DNA of 64,000 nucleotides from CAYRJD01 sp965205925 (GTDB taxonomy: Bacteria; Actinomycetota; Acidimicrobiia; Acidimicrobiales; Poriferisodalaceae), in assembly GCA_965205925.1 (NCBI GenBank), contig OZ242183.1, forward strand, positions 744,001 to 808,000, written 5' to 3'. Shown piece by piece: positions 43,233 through 51,444 of the stretch (its first letter is position 1; the number at the start of each line of letters is the position of its first letter). A program made the position numbers and the translations under genes. The notes beneath the pieces are model-generated. The model was not told the DNA's origin. It made no database searches and was given only the letters and a program-made list of their open reading frames with translations.

Positions 43233-43568
43233 TTACTGCGATTCGCGGGACAGGTTTTCGCGGGTTCGGTCTTCGCGGTCGGCTGCCCGCACGCCGTAGC
43301 CCATTACCAAGGCCGGTGCTAGCACCGCCGAGCCTACGACTAGCGATAATGCGACGATCCAAACCACAGCACCGTTAAAACTGGTGAAAAACCCAATCAC
43401 GAACACCACCATTGCAAATACGAACAACGAATAGCCGAGACGCTTGCCTCGCTGTGCCAATCGCCCGATCTCACGTCGGCGAGAAAGAACAGGATCCGAA
43501 TCTCCTTTGCTAGCAGGAGTGCTAGTGGGATGCTCAGCGGGGCTATTAGCAGGATTATTGTGCGACAC
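43233..43568 (-). CDS. Small two-helix membrane protein, unknown function
   Basis: 111 residues. A hydrophilic N-terminus (Pro/Ser/Thr-rich, then basic RRREIGRLAQRGKR) is followed by two membrane segments at about 45-65 and 70-92 and a charged tail (DREDRTRENLSRE). No family recognised. It is 32 bp upstream of the CoA-transferase gene on the same strand and probably shares its transcript. Confidence 0.7.
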   Translation of the reverse strand: MSHNNPANSPAEHPTSTPASKGDSDPVLSRRREIGRLAQRGKRLGYSLFVFAMVVFVIGFFTSFNGAVVWIVALSLVVGSAVLAPALVMGYGVRAADREDRTRENLSRESQ

Positions 43569-43601
43569 GAGCTAGCGACGTTAGTGAGCGCTACTTGATT
43601 T

Positions 43602-43629
43602 CGTCGCAGCTAGTCCGTCGCAGCTAGTC
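43602..43629 (+). repeat. Perfect 14-bp tandem duplication, intergenic
   Basis: cgtcgcagctagtc is repeated head to tail at 43602-43615 and 43616-43629 in the 69-bp gap between two minus-strand membrane protein genes. Confidence 0.9.
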
Positions 43630-43637
43630 AGCAGTGA

Positions 43638-44279
43638 TTAGGCAGCAGAGCTAATTATTCCTATCTCAGGTCGTACCTCAGCCCGTTCTGCGGATGACTG
43701 CATGGTCTGCGGTCTAAGAGCTATGTCGGCTGGCCAAAGCAGACGGAAGCAAGCATTGCAAACACCTGCAGCAATTACCAGATCGCCAAACGAAATCACT
43801 TCTCGGAACCAACTAACGCCAATTACTGGGCCAAGGCCAGATAGCAAATCACCGCTTGACTGCAACTGGCGCCCCGCGCCAAGAACCACGCGATACAAAG
43901 AATCGGTGTCGGCAATACCAGCAGCCACAAAAGCTTGCGGATCAACCGGCAGGTAGCCGTTTAGCAACAGCGGTATCAGATTCATCAACGCACCGAGAGC
44001 GATCACACTCATTCCTAGCAAACGTCGATTGATGATGGCTCCGAAGGAGATGCACACCAACGAAACCGCTAGCACGTACTTTGCATAACTTGAACCGACG
44101 TTTAATCCGACAAGAGCGGCTCCAATCGCGCCAGCAGCCAAAATCCAAAAATCCTTCTTCGGAGTTTTGACAGTGGAGCGTAAGGTGCTACGAATCTCAG
44201 CGCCAGAGCGACCAACCAGTGCATTCATCCCTAAGCCAACGATCGTGCCGGTCAGCACGGCGACCGAAATCAGAACCAT
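43638..44279 (-). CDS. DUF5317-like membrane protein
   Basis: 213 residues, about five membrane helices. The segment IPLLLNGYLPVDPQAFVAAGI after hydrophobic helices recalls the NGG-MPV motif of DUF5317 proteins, and the TVKTPKKDFWILAAGAIGAALVG stretch fits their architecture. Function unknown. ATG 44279 is divergent from the biotin carrier gene. Confidence 0.6.
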   Translation of the reverse strand: MVLISVAVLTGTIVGLGMNALVGRSGAEIRSTLRSTVKTPKKDFWILAAGAIGAALVGLNVGSSYAKYVLAVSLVCISFGAIINRRLLGMSVIALGALMNLIPLLLNGYLPVDPQAFVAAGIADTDSLYRVVLGAGRQLQSSGDLLSGLGPVIGVSWFREVISFGDLVIAAGVCNACFRLLWPADIALRPQTMQSSAERAEVRPEIGIISSAA

Positions 44280-44389
44280 CGCAAAACTAGAGTACGCACA
44301 GCATTTTGATTTGTCTAGGGGCAGTTCTCGCTAGCGTCGGCGCTCAAAATCCAAACCAGAACAACCCAAATCAGACCAACGAAGACCAC

Positions 44390-44396
44390 AGGAGAG
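44390..44396 (+). promoter_or_regulatory. Ribosome-binding site deciding the biotin-carrier start
   Basis: aggagag, 8 bp before ATG 44405. It rejects the longer reading from 44306. Confidence 0.7.
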
Positions 44397-44404
44397 TGTT
44401 GCCA

Positions 44405-44614
44405 ATGGAGATTCGTGCGGAATTGACTGCCACCGTCTGGAAGGTTGTTGCTAACGAAGGCAGCACTGTCGCTGAAGGTGACGAGTTGCTTATTTTGGAA
44501 TCGATGAAGATGGAGATTCCGATAACGGCACCCGCGGCCGGCACTTTGACCGAACTGCGAGTAAGCGAACAAGACAATGTCTCCGAGGGCGATGTATTGG
44601 GAGTCATAACCTGA
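44405..44614 (+). CDS. Minimal biotin carboxyl carrier protein
   Basis: 69 residues consisting only of the biotinyl domain. The attachment motif ESMKMEIP places the biotinyl Lys at 35, and the EGDVLGVI end is complete. Size and sequence resemble mycobacterial TB7.3-like stand-alone biotinylated proteins. Carboxylase partner subunits are not in the window. It sits directly ahead of the ccm operon: its TGA overlaps a possible CTG start for ccmA. Confidence 0.88.
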   Translation: MEIRAELTATVWKVVANEGSTVAEGDELLILESMKMEIPITAPAAGTLTELRVSEQDNVSEGDVLGVIT

Positions 44615-44631
44615 GCGCAAGCGCAATTGAC

Positions 44632-45306
44632 TTGCGTGGGGTAATAGCGCTAATTGACGGCTATCCAGCGCTGTCTGGCGCAGATTTCCAGGTAAACACA
44701 GGTGAAATTGTGTGGCTGTCTGGCCGCAACGGCTCTGGCAAGACAACCCTTCTAAGGGCCTGTGCAGGACTCATGCGAATTACGGGTGAACGAGCTTCGG
44801 TGTTGGGTTACGACTTGTTAGCCATTGGCGCCGCCGGGGCGCAAGCTCGGCGCGGTGTTCGCACTAATGCAGGTTTGCTGGGCCACGTTGATGCCCTTTA
44901 CAACGATCTCACGGTTGCCGACCAGCTCGCTTATAACGCGAGATTGGTTCGAGTAGACAACACCGAGATTGAAGCTGCGCTTGAGAAGGTGGGCTTAGAA
45001 GGCCGCCTGCGGGCAGTGTCGGTGAGGCGACTCTCTGCGGGGCAGCGACGGCGGCTGGCTCTTGCGATGATGATTTTGAAACGGCCAAGATTGTGGCTGC
45101 TAGACGAGCCTCACGCAGGGCTGGATAAGCCAGGTAGGGCGATGGTAGATGAGCTGCTAAATCAGGCGGCGACAGCCGGAGCAACTGTTGTAATAGCAGC
45201 TCACGAACACAAACCAAGCAGCCAACAAACTGAACAGGTTCGCCAGATTGTCTTAGCAGGTGGCCAGGCTCGACCAGCTCAGCCAGGCGAACCCAGCGAG
45301 CAGTAA
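44632..45306 (+). CDS. ccmA: Heme exporter ATP-binding protein CcmA
   Basis: At least 224 residues: Walker A SGRNGSGKTTLLRACAGL, signature RRLSAGQRRRLALAMMIL, Walker B LWLLDEPHAGLD, and the His switch (VVIAAHEH). The next gene is clearly ccmB, overlapping by one base, which identifies it as CcmA. It powers release of holo-CcmE from CcmCD. The annotated TTG at 44632 cuts into the first beta strand; in-frame CTG 44611, overlapping the biotin-carrier stop as CTGA, would give an N-terminus SASAIDLRGVIALIDGYPAL that looks complete. Confidence 0.88.
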   Translation: MRGVIALIDGYPALSGADFQVNTGEIVWLSGRNGSGKTTLLRACAGLMRITGERASVLGYDLLAIGAAGAQARRGVRTNAGLLGHVDALYNDLTVADQLAYNARLVRVDNTEIEAALEKVGLEGRLRAVSVRRLSAGQRRRLALAMMILKRPRLWLLDEPHAGLDKPGRAMVDELLNQAATAGATVVIAAHEHKPSSQQTEQVRQIVLAGGQARPAQPGEPSEQ

Positions 45307-46019
45307 TGCGTAACGAATCGACAAATGCTCAATCCGACTCAAGAACCAAGAGCCTGACCGATGCCTGGATCGTGTGCCGGAAAGATCTCACCGTTGAACG
45401 ACGTGCCCGTATCACCGTTGGCCAGGTGGTTCCACTCACCTTGGTTACCCTGGTTGTGATCGCTTTCGCTTTCGACGCCAACGCAACACTGCTAATCGGC
45501 AGCTCCGGCGGTGTGTTATGGATAGCGACTCTGTTCGGTGGACTGATGCTGATCGGACGAAGCTTTAACACCGAATTTCACGGCGGCAACCTTGACGGCT
45601 TACGTCTATCTGGGGTAGCACCTCCCGCTGTTTTTGTAGGCAAGGCAGTCGCCCTGGCATTGCAGCTATTGCTGGTGGTCGTTGTCTTGACTGGTGGTCT
45701 GGTTGTGCTTTACGAGGCACGAATCTCACAGTGGGGACTGCTAGCGGTGACTTTGTTAGCGGGCTGCGCAGCATTGGCAGCGAGTGGAACGATCTACGGG
45801 GCTATGACCGTCTCCACAGCGGCAGCGGGTACCCTGCTGCCACTACTGCTAATACCGGTGGTAGCTCCGGTTTTGCTGGCCGGTGCGCGTGCATTGGACG
45901 TTGCGCTGGGAGTTAATACCGGTTCGGGTTATGGCTGGGCGGCACTGTTGGCGATCGTCGCAGCTATATACACAACGGTTGGGTTGGTGGCATTCGGGCC
46001 ACTGCTGGAGGACGCGTGA
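45306..46019 (+). CDS. ccmB: Heme exporter membrane protein CcmB
   Basis: 237 residues with six predicted helices. CcmB features: an N-terminal KDLTVERRAR segment, LFGGLMLIGRSFNTEFHGGNLDGLRLSGV and LLPLLLIPVVAPVLLAGARA. It forms the transporter-like CcmA2BCD complex. Its ATG overlaps the ccmA stop (TAATG), and its own stop overlaps the ccmC GTG. Confidence 0.93.
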   Translation: MRNESTNAQSDSRTKSLTDAWIVCRKDLTVERRARITVGQVVPLTLVTLVVIAFAFDANATLLIGSSGGVLWIATLFGGLMLIGRSFNTEFHGGNLDGLRLSGVAPPAVFVGKAVALALQLLLVVVVLTGGLVVLYEARISQWGLLAVTLLAGCAALAASGTIYGAMTVSTAAAGTLLPLLLIPVVAPVLLAGARALDVALGVNTGSGYGWAALLAIVAAIYTTVGLVAFGPLLEDA

Positions 46020-46780
46020 GCATGACAGCCACTTTGGGCACTCGTCTACTGGCTGCAACGGCCACGCTCAGCGTGGTGGTGATGCTAATCCTGGCTTTGT
46101 GGGTATCGCCGCCCGATGTGGTGCAGGGCGATGCTGTGCGCATGTTGTACATACATGTGCCATCCATTTGGGTGGCATACGGATCGTTTGCGGTTACCTG
46201 GATAGCGAGCGCCCTGCTTTTGTGGCGTGGTGAACGCCGAACCGACGCAGGACGTCACTACGACCGTTTGGCAGGAGCAGCAGCCGAAGTAGGAGTGCTG
46301 TTTACGGCATTGACCCTTATCAGCGGTTCGCTTTGGGGGAGGGTTACCTGGGGCACCTATTGGCAATGGGACGCACGGCTTACGACAACGGTCATGCTGC
46401 TGATTACCTACATCGGCTATCTAGCACTGCGACGCTTGCCCAGCAGCGGGGTGCTAACAGGAACTAGGTCTGCGTCCGCTGTGCAGCATCGCCGAGCGGC
46501 GATCATGGCTTTGATCTCGTTTGTGAATGTGCCGATTGTGCATTACTCCGTTGATTGGTGGCGTACCTTGCATCAAGAAGCCAGCCTCGGCATAGGCCAA
46601 GAACCGCAAATCACCGGCGAGATGTATTGGACTCTGCTGTATTCAACTTTGGCGGTGACGTTGGTTGCGGCTTGGTTGATTACTCATCGCTATCGCTTGC
46701 TTCGTCTGAGTTCTATGGCCGATGACACCAAGTTAAGTGTGCTGCTTTCGCAGCGTCGCAACGAAGATGCGCTGGTATGA
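46016..46780 (+). CDS. ccmC: Heme handling protein CcmC
   Basis: 254 residues, six helices. The heme-binding WWD motif is WGTYWQWDARLTTTVMLLITY, flanked by conserved His residues (MLYIHVPSIWVAYGSF near residue 43 and VNVPIVHYSVDWWRTLHQ). It loads heme onto CcmE. GTG 46016 overlaps the ccmB stop; ATG 46022 is an alternative. The stop overlaps the ccmD ATG. Confidence 0.94.
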   Translation: MSMTATLGTRLLAATATLSVVVMLILALWVSPPDVVQGDAVRMLYIHVPSIWVAYGSFAVTWIASALLLWRGERRTDAGRHYDRLAGAAAEVGVLFTALTLISGSLWGRVTWGTYWQWDARLTTTVMLLITYIGYLALRRLPSSGVLTGTRSASAVQHRRAAIMALISFVNVPIVHYSVDWWRTLHQEASLGIGQEPQITGEMYWTLLYSTLAVTLVAAWLITHRYRLLRLSSMADDTKLSVLLSQRRNEDALV

Positions 46781-46971
46781 ATCACGCTGGCACTTTGTGG
46801 GCGGGCTACGGGATTTCGATAGTGGCTGTGTTGGGGTATGTGGCCTGGTTGTTGCGAAGAGCTCGTGTGCTGGGAGACAGCCTTGAGATTGCACTTAACA
46901 GTGCTAACGATCCGGCTGCTAGCGACTCGGCAAAGACACAAGAAACCGGTAACAGTGAAACCGATCTGTGA
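46777..46971 (+). CDS. ccmD: Small heme exporter protein CcmD
   Basis: 64 residues: a short N-terminus, one helix with GYGISIVAVLGYVAWLLRRARVL, then a hydrophilic tail. Size, topology and position between ccmC and ccmE are those of CcmD, which promotes release of holo-CcmE. ATGA overlap with ccmC. Confidence 0.85.
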   Translation: MNHAGTLWAGYGISIVAVLGYVAWLLRRARVLGDSLEIALNSANDPAASDSAKTQETGNSETDL

Positions 46972-46978
46972 TCAGCGC

Positions 46979-47010
46979 ATGATTGATCTAACTCATGGTT
47001 GATCTAACAC
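46979..47010 (+). repeat. Imperfect 16-bp duplication of the ccmE start region
   Basis: ATGATTGATCTAACTC (46979-46994) is followed directly by ATGGTTGATCTAACAC (46995-47010). The upstream copy opens an out-of-frame seven-codon reading frame (MIDLTHG) that ends at TGA 47000-47002, across the real start. Confidence 0.8.
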
Positions 47011-47591
47011 CGCGAAATCTTCCGCCAAACCCTTCGCCGGATGAAGCTGGCGAAATCGAAGGCCAAAATGCTGCTACGGCTGCTGCTATAGCGGTTGTGC
47101 GCCGCCGACGGTTGATGGTCGCACTGGTAGTAGCAGTGTTGGTTGTAGCGGCTGGTTTCGTGGCGATTCAAGGACTCCAAAACGCCACGCTGTTTTTTAG
47201 AAATGCAGATGAGGCGATTGAGTTGCGTGAAGAGCTGGGCGAGCGACGTTTTCGACTACAAGGACGAGTGGTGCCCTCAACGGTGGCCAGCGAAGGTGGT
47301 GTAACTACCTTCGAAGTGATTCACAATTGTGAGGTGGTATCGGTGCGGCACACAACCGACCCACCTGAGCTTTTTAGCTCTCCGTGGATTCCAGTGGTGC
47401 TAGAAGGCGCTTGGACGTCTGGTGAGGTAACCAATATCTCTGGTGGCGACTCGCATTATTTTCTGAGTGATCGGATGTTGGTGAAGCACACCAACGAATA
47501 TGTTTCAGCCAACGAAACTCGACTTAGTGCCGAAGCGCCCGTTGATCTGCTGACCGACTGTCCGCCCGAGTTGGCAGCCGCAGCATCTTGA
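46995..47591 (+). CDS. ccmE: Heme chaperone CcmE
   Basis: 198 residues: basic RRRR, one helix (about 40-58), then the OB-fold domain with FRLQGRVVPSTV, VIHNCEVVSV and FLSDRMLVKHTNEYV. The heme-ligating HxxxY reads His165-T-N-E-Tyr169, the canonical His type rather than the Cys type of some archaea and Desulfovibrio. It carries heme covalently from CcmC to CcmF. ATG 46995 is the second half of a 16-bp duplication. Confidence 0.93.
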   Translation: MVDLTPRNLPPNPSPDEAGEIEGQNAATAAAIAVVRRRRLMVALVVAVLVVAAGFVAIQGLQNATLFFRNADEAIELREELGERRFRLQGRVVPSTVASEGGVTTFEVIHNCEVVSVRHTTDPPELFSSPWIPVVLEGAWTSGEVTNISGGDSHYFLSDRMLVKHTNEYVSANETRLSAEAPVDLLTDCPPELAAAAS

Positions 47592-47625
47592 TGCCAACAG
47601 GCTGGCGAACACTGCGGCAGCCAGC

Positions 47626-49668
47626 ATGATCCCTGCGGCACTTGGCCATATTGGAGTTGTTCTCGGGTTGGTTGGAGCAGCCACGAGTGCGGCCATTCTC
47701 GCTGCGGCTCTCGTAACTAAGCGAGTTGATCGCGCCCGTCAAGCACTGGTGTGGTTGATGATCATGTGTGCAGGAGTCCTGCTGGCGGTAGCTGCCATGG
47801 AAATAGCGATCTTGTCTGACAACTTCACCGTGGCATATGTAGCTCGCAATTCCACCACCACCACTGCATTGATTTACAAAGTTGCAACCTTGTGGGGAGC
47901 GCTTGAGGGATCAATCTTGCTTTGGGCATTCGTGTTGTGCGGATACGTTGCAGCTGCAGCTTTGCGCTTTCGGAACCGCATCACCGACCCGCTAGTGGCT
48001 TGGGCGCTGCTGGTGATGGCGTTGGTGTGTGTTTTCTTTTTTGTTCTGCTGATCGGACCGGCTGATCCGTTCGCAACCCTCGCGCAAGCTCCACTAGAAG
48101 GTAACGGCCTCAACCCCTTGTTGCGCAACCATCCGCTGATGGTGATTCATCCTGTGATGCTTTATCTCGGCTATGTGGGCTTTACGGTGCCTTTCGGATT
48201 TGCGATAGCGGTGCTGATAACGGGTCGGGTAAATGAACGCTGGCTAACCGAAACGCGTCGCTGGACAATGATGGCGTGGGGATGTCTCAGCGTGGGCATC
48301 TTGTTAGGCGCCTGGTGGTCGTATGAGGTGTTGGGATGGGGCGGCTACTGGGCGTGGGATCCAGTTGAGAATGCCTCGTTGCTGCCGTGGCTAACAGCGA
48401 CTGCGTTTATTCATTCGTTGGTGGTGCAGGAACGGCGCGGAGTTTTGGGAGCATGGAACCTGTCGTTGTTGACAGCTACGTTTGCTTTGACGATCTTCGG
48501 CACATTTTTGACTCGTTCCGGTGTGTTGGAATCCGTGCACGAATTCAGCGAGTCGACGCTCGGGCCGGTTTTGTTGGTGTTCTTTGCGACGATCGTGGCT
48601 GTCTCAGTGGGGCTAATTGCTTGGCGAGGAGATCGGCTGACCGGATCGTTAGGGCCTAACACCAGTTCGCTTGAGAACGCATCCACAAGATCGACCACCA
48701 TTGATTCACCTCTGTCACGTGAAGGCACCTTCTTGGCTAACAACTTGTTGTTTGCTGGAGCGGCATTTGTGGTGCTGCTTGGAACGGTCTTTCCACTTTT
48801 GATCGAAGCTTGGAACGGCGACAAGTTAGCCGTGGGTCGCCCGTACTTCGATCGCATGCTGGCACCGGTTGGTATCGGGTTGCTTGCGATGATGGCGCTT
48901 TCACCCACTTTGCAATGGCGTCAAACCTCGGGATCGCTGCTAGCTCGCAGAGCGTTAGGTTCAGCTGGGTTGGGTGCGATCACGATGGTCATAGCCGTGG
49001 TGGCTGGTGCGCACGGATTCTGGAATGTGCTGGCGTTGGGTTTTGCTGGAGCGGTGATCGGCAGTGCTCTGCGTCACTTGGTTCTTGCTGTGACCCGGCA
49101 AGGTTGGCGAGGATTGACAGGACGCAGTGGTGGTGGGATGGTGGCGCACATCGGTGTGGGTCTGATTGCTTTTGGATTTATTGCCTCAAGTGCTTTCGAT
49201 GCCGAGGGTGAGTTCACGTTGGCCGTGGGTGAGGCCGTGACGGTGGCAGGTCACGAGGTGCGCTTTTTGTCGATGAGTGATGAGCTTGAAGGCGACAATC
49301 GAGTAGTGAGAGCAGAGTTTGATATCGCCGGCCGTGGCGTACACGCGCCTGCGGTTACCCGCTTTGCCACATTCGGTCAGCCAATCTCAACGCCTTCGGT
49401 TGCAACAGGTTTAGTCGACGACGTTTATCTGAGCTTGGTAGCGATTCCTGAATCAGGCAGTGACGAGGTGTCGGTGCGCGTGCTGATAAAGCCCTTGGTG
49501 CTTTGGATGTGGGTGGGGGGCGGCGTGCTAGCGCTAGGAGTGTTCGCGGCGCTGCTGCGTCCACGCCGTTCACGCTCTGGCATTGCAAGCAGAGGTGACT
49601 CTGCTATCGCTGCGAGAGCTGAAGCTGCAGCGTCTAGCGCTACTGCTGAATCTGCTTCAGTGTCATGA
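47626..49668 (+). CDS. ccmF: Heme lyase subunit CcmF
   Basis: 680 residues, about 15 helices. The WWD motif is WGWGGYWAWDPVENASLLPWL, with flanking His residues (NPLLRNHPLMVIHPVMLYLGYVG and ATAFIHSLVVQ). A second conserved stretch is FGTFLTRSGVLESVHEF. It ligates heme to apocytochrome CxxCH motifs. Its stop overlaps the ccmG ATG (ATGA). Confidence 0.95.
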   Translation: MIPAALGHIGVVLGLVGAATSAAILAAALVTKRVDRARQALVWLMIMCAGVLLAVAAMEIAILSDNFTVAYVARNSTTTTALIYKVATLWGALEGSILLWAFVLCGYVAAAALRFRNRITDPLVAWALLVMALVCVFFFVLLIGPADPFATLAQAPLEGNGLNPLLRNHPLMVIHPVMLYLGYVGFTVPFGFAIAVLITGRVNERWLTETRRWTMMAWGCLSVGILLGAWWSYEVLGWGGYWAWDPVENASLLPWLTATAFIHSLVVQERRGVLGAWNLSLLTATFALTIFGTFLTRSGVLESVHEFSESTLGPVLLVFFATIVAVSVGLIAWRGDRLTGSLGPNTSSLENASTRSTTIDSPLSREGTFLANNLLFAGAAFVVLLGTVFPLLIEAWNGDKLAVGRPYFDRMLAPVGIGLLAMMALSPTLQWRQTSGSLLARRALGSAGLGAITMVIAVVAGAHGFWNVLALGFAGAVIGSALRHLVLAVTRQGWRGLTGRSGGGMVAHIGVGLIAFGFIASSAFDAEGEFTLAVGEAVTVAGHEVRFLSMSDELEGDNRVVRAEFDIAGRGVHAPAVTRFATFGQPISTPSVATGLVDDVYLSLVAIPESGSDEVSVRVLIKPLVLWMWVGGGVLALGVFAALLRPRRSRSGIASRGDSAIAARAEAAASSATAESASVS

Positions 49669-50255
49669 GCGAACACGAGCAAGAAATTGAGTCGGCTAAC
49701 TCGCAGTCTCTCTCACGCCGCTCCCGAGTGATAGCCGCAGTGATAGTTGCGGTACTGGTTGGTGCACTGATTGCGGTGCTTGCTACCAGTACCCAAGGCG
49801 GTGACAACCGAACCGCTAGCCCGTTAATCGGTGAACTGGTGCCAGCTGTCGAAAGCGAGCTGTTACTAAACGGCACAGACGTTTCAACAACTTTCAATAT
49901 TGACGCTTTAAACAATCGTTGGGTGTTAGTGAACTTCTTTGCTTCATGGTGTGTGCCTTGTCGCCAAGAACATCCTGAGCTTGTGAGCTGGAGCAACAGT
50001 CACCGTTTCGATGGTCAAGTCGTGAGCATTCCCTTTGGTGACACAGATGAAGCCGCCATTGGTTTCTTTACTGAATACGGCGGTGACTGGCCGGTGCTAA
50101 GAGACGCCGATGCTCGTTGGGCGGTGGCTTTTGGAGTGTTGCGTCCTCCCGAGTCATTTTTGGTTGCGCCTAACGGCACGGTTGTGGCCCGCTGGCAAGG
50201 TCGGATAACCGAAGCCGAAATAGATCAGGTGATCGCCGAAGTCACAAGCACATGA
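49665..50255 (+). CDS. ccmG: Thiol:disulfide oxidoreductase CcmG/TlpA
   Basis: 196 residues: one N-terminal helix (about 21-41) and a thioredoxin fold with LVNFFASWCVPCRQEHPEL (Cys96, Cys99), then PPESFLVAPNGTVVARW with the cis-Pro region. It keeps apocytochrome cysteines reduced. ATGA overlaps with ccmF and ccmH. Confidence 0.93.
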   Translation: MSEHEQEIESANSQSLSRRSRVIAAVIVAVLVGALIAVLATSTQGGDNRTASPLIGELVPAVESELLLNGTDVSTTFNIDALNNRWVLVNFFASWCVPCRQEHPELVSWSNSHRFDGQVVSIPFGDTDEAAIGFFTEYGGDWPVLRDADARWAVAFGVLRPPESFLVAPNGTVVARWQGRITEAEIDQVIAEVTST

Positions 50256-51388
50256 AGCGCACCTCTAGCGACGGTTCTGTTTCTGACCGGCCTACAACAA
50301 GTGCTAACTGGCTTGTACGCCACAAGCTGTTAGCCGCTTGGCTAGTTGTGATTGCGGTCGCTCTCGGTTCTTTAGTTGTGGCGGTAACCGCAACCGACCC
50401 ACCTGCGACTGAAGCAGCTCGTGCGGCTGAACTGAAAGAAGACACCTTGTGTCCGGTGTGCGATGGACAAAACGTGTTGGAGTCAAACGCTCCTGTAGCC
50501 GCCGCCATTCGCCGTCAAATTGATGATCTGGTTGACCAAAACCGCAGCGATGAAGAGATAAGAACATTCCTAGCACGTCAATATGGCGACGATGTAAATG
50601 CTCTACCTCCTGGCACAGGCTGGGGATCATTGGTATGGGTGCTTCCGGTGGCGGGACTGCTAACGGCTACGGCTGGCTTAGTGGTGCTGTTTAGAAACTG
50701 GTCACCAGGCCGCTCGGCCGACCATCGAGCCAATAGCCCAACCAGGCGAACGGATGCCCGCTTCACCAAGCGATCGCGTGGAGCTCTCACTCTTGTTCTC
50801 ATTGCCGTAGGGGCAGTTGCCATTGGAGTCGTCGTTGCCCGCGCCGCAGGGCTTGCAAGCCCTGGCCAAACCATCACCGGTGAGATTGATCGCTCTGCTC
50901 GTTCGCTGTTGTTTGACGCGCAAAACTTGTACGCCCAAGGTGAAGATGAGCAAGCACGCGAGCTAGTCAACGAAATATTCACCACCACAACTGATCTCCC
51001 AGAAGCGTTCATCTTGTCGGCACGCTTATACGAACGTGAAGGAGAGGTGCTTAGCGCTCTAGTTGAGCTTGATCGAGTACTAGATGCCGACCCGGGGCAG
51101 GTTGACGCACTGACGCTTCGAGGTTGGCTGCTCGTACGCATACCCGATGAGCAGTTGATAGCCGAAGGCATCAGTTCTCTTGATGCGGCTATTGCACAGG
51201 TGCCCGATCAGTTTGATCCGTGGGTGTTTCGTGGCTACGTGGCACGCGTAATCGAAGACGACCTGCCCCTAGCAATCGAGTTATACGAGGCTGCCTTGTT
51301 GCGCAATACGCCGCCAGCAATGACAGAACAGCTCGGTGGCCTTATCTCGGAAATGCGTGCCGAAATCGAGGCACAAGCCGCGCAGTAA
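50252..51388 (+). CDS. ccmH: CcmH with C-terminal TPR (CcmI-like) extension
   Basis: 378 residues. N-terminal helix, then the CcmH domain with LCPVC (Cys67, Cys70) in DTLCPVCDGQNVLESNAPVA and IRTFLARQYGDDVNALPPGTGWGSLVWVLPV, a helix near 130-148, another near 180-205, and a C-terminal TPR region (about 220-370). The TPR part corresponds to the CcmI apocytochrome-binding module, so one polypeptide combines two roles. Last gene of the ccm operon. Confidence 0.9.
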   Translation: MKRTSSDGSVSDRPTTSANWLVRHKLLAAWLVVIAVALGSLVVAVTATDPPATEAARAAELKEDTLCPVCDGQNVLESNAPVAAAIRRQIDDLVDQNRSDEEIRTFLARQYGDDVNALPPGTGWGSLVWVLPVAGLLTATAGLVVLFRNWSPGRSADHRANSPTRRTDARFTKRSRGALTLVLIAVGAVAIGVVVARAAGLASPGQTITGEIDRSARSLLFDAQNLYAQGEDEQARELVNEIFTTTTDLPEAFILSARLYEREGEVLSALVELDRVLDADPGQVDALTLRGWLLVRIPDEQLIAEGISSLDAAIAQVPDQFDPWVFRGYVARVIEDDLPLAIELYEAALLRNTPPAMTEQLGGLISEMRAEIEAQAAQ

Positions 51389-51444
51389 CTGATACAAAAC
51401 CTGCAAGAACTTGCTAAGAGCTAGCCGTCGGTAGTGTTGTTTTT

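Noticed and set aside
43201..43362. Extension of the CoA-transferase into the upstream gene
   Set aside because: It overlaps the small membrane protein gene on the same strand in another frame; family similarity begins after ATG 43200.
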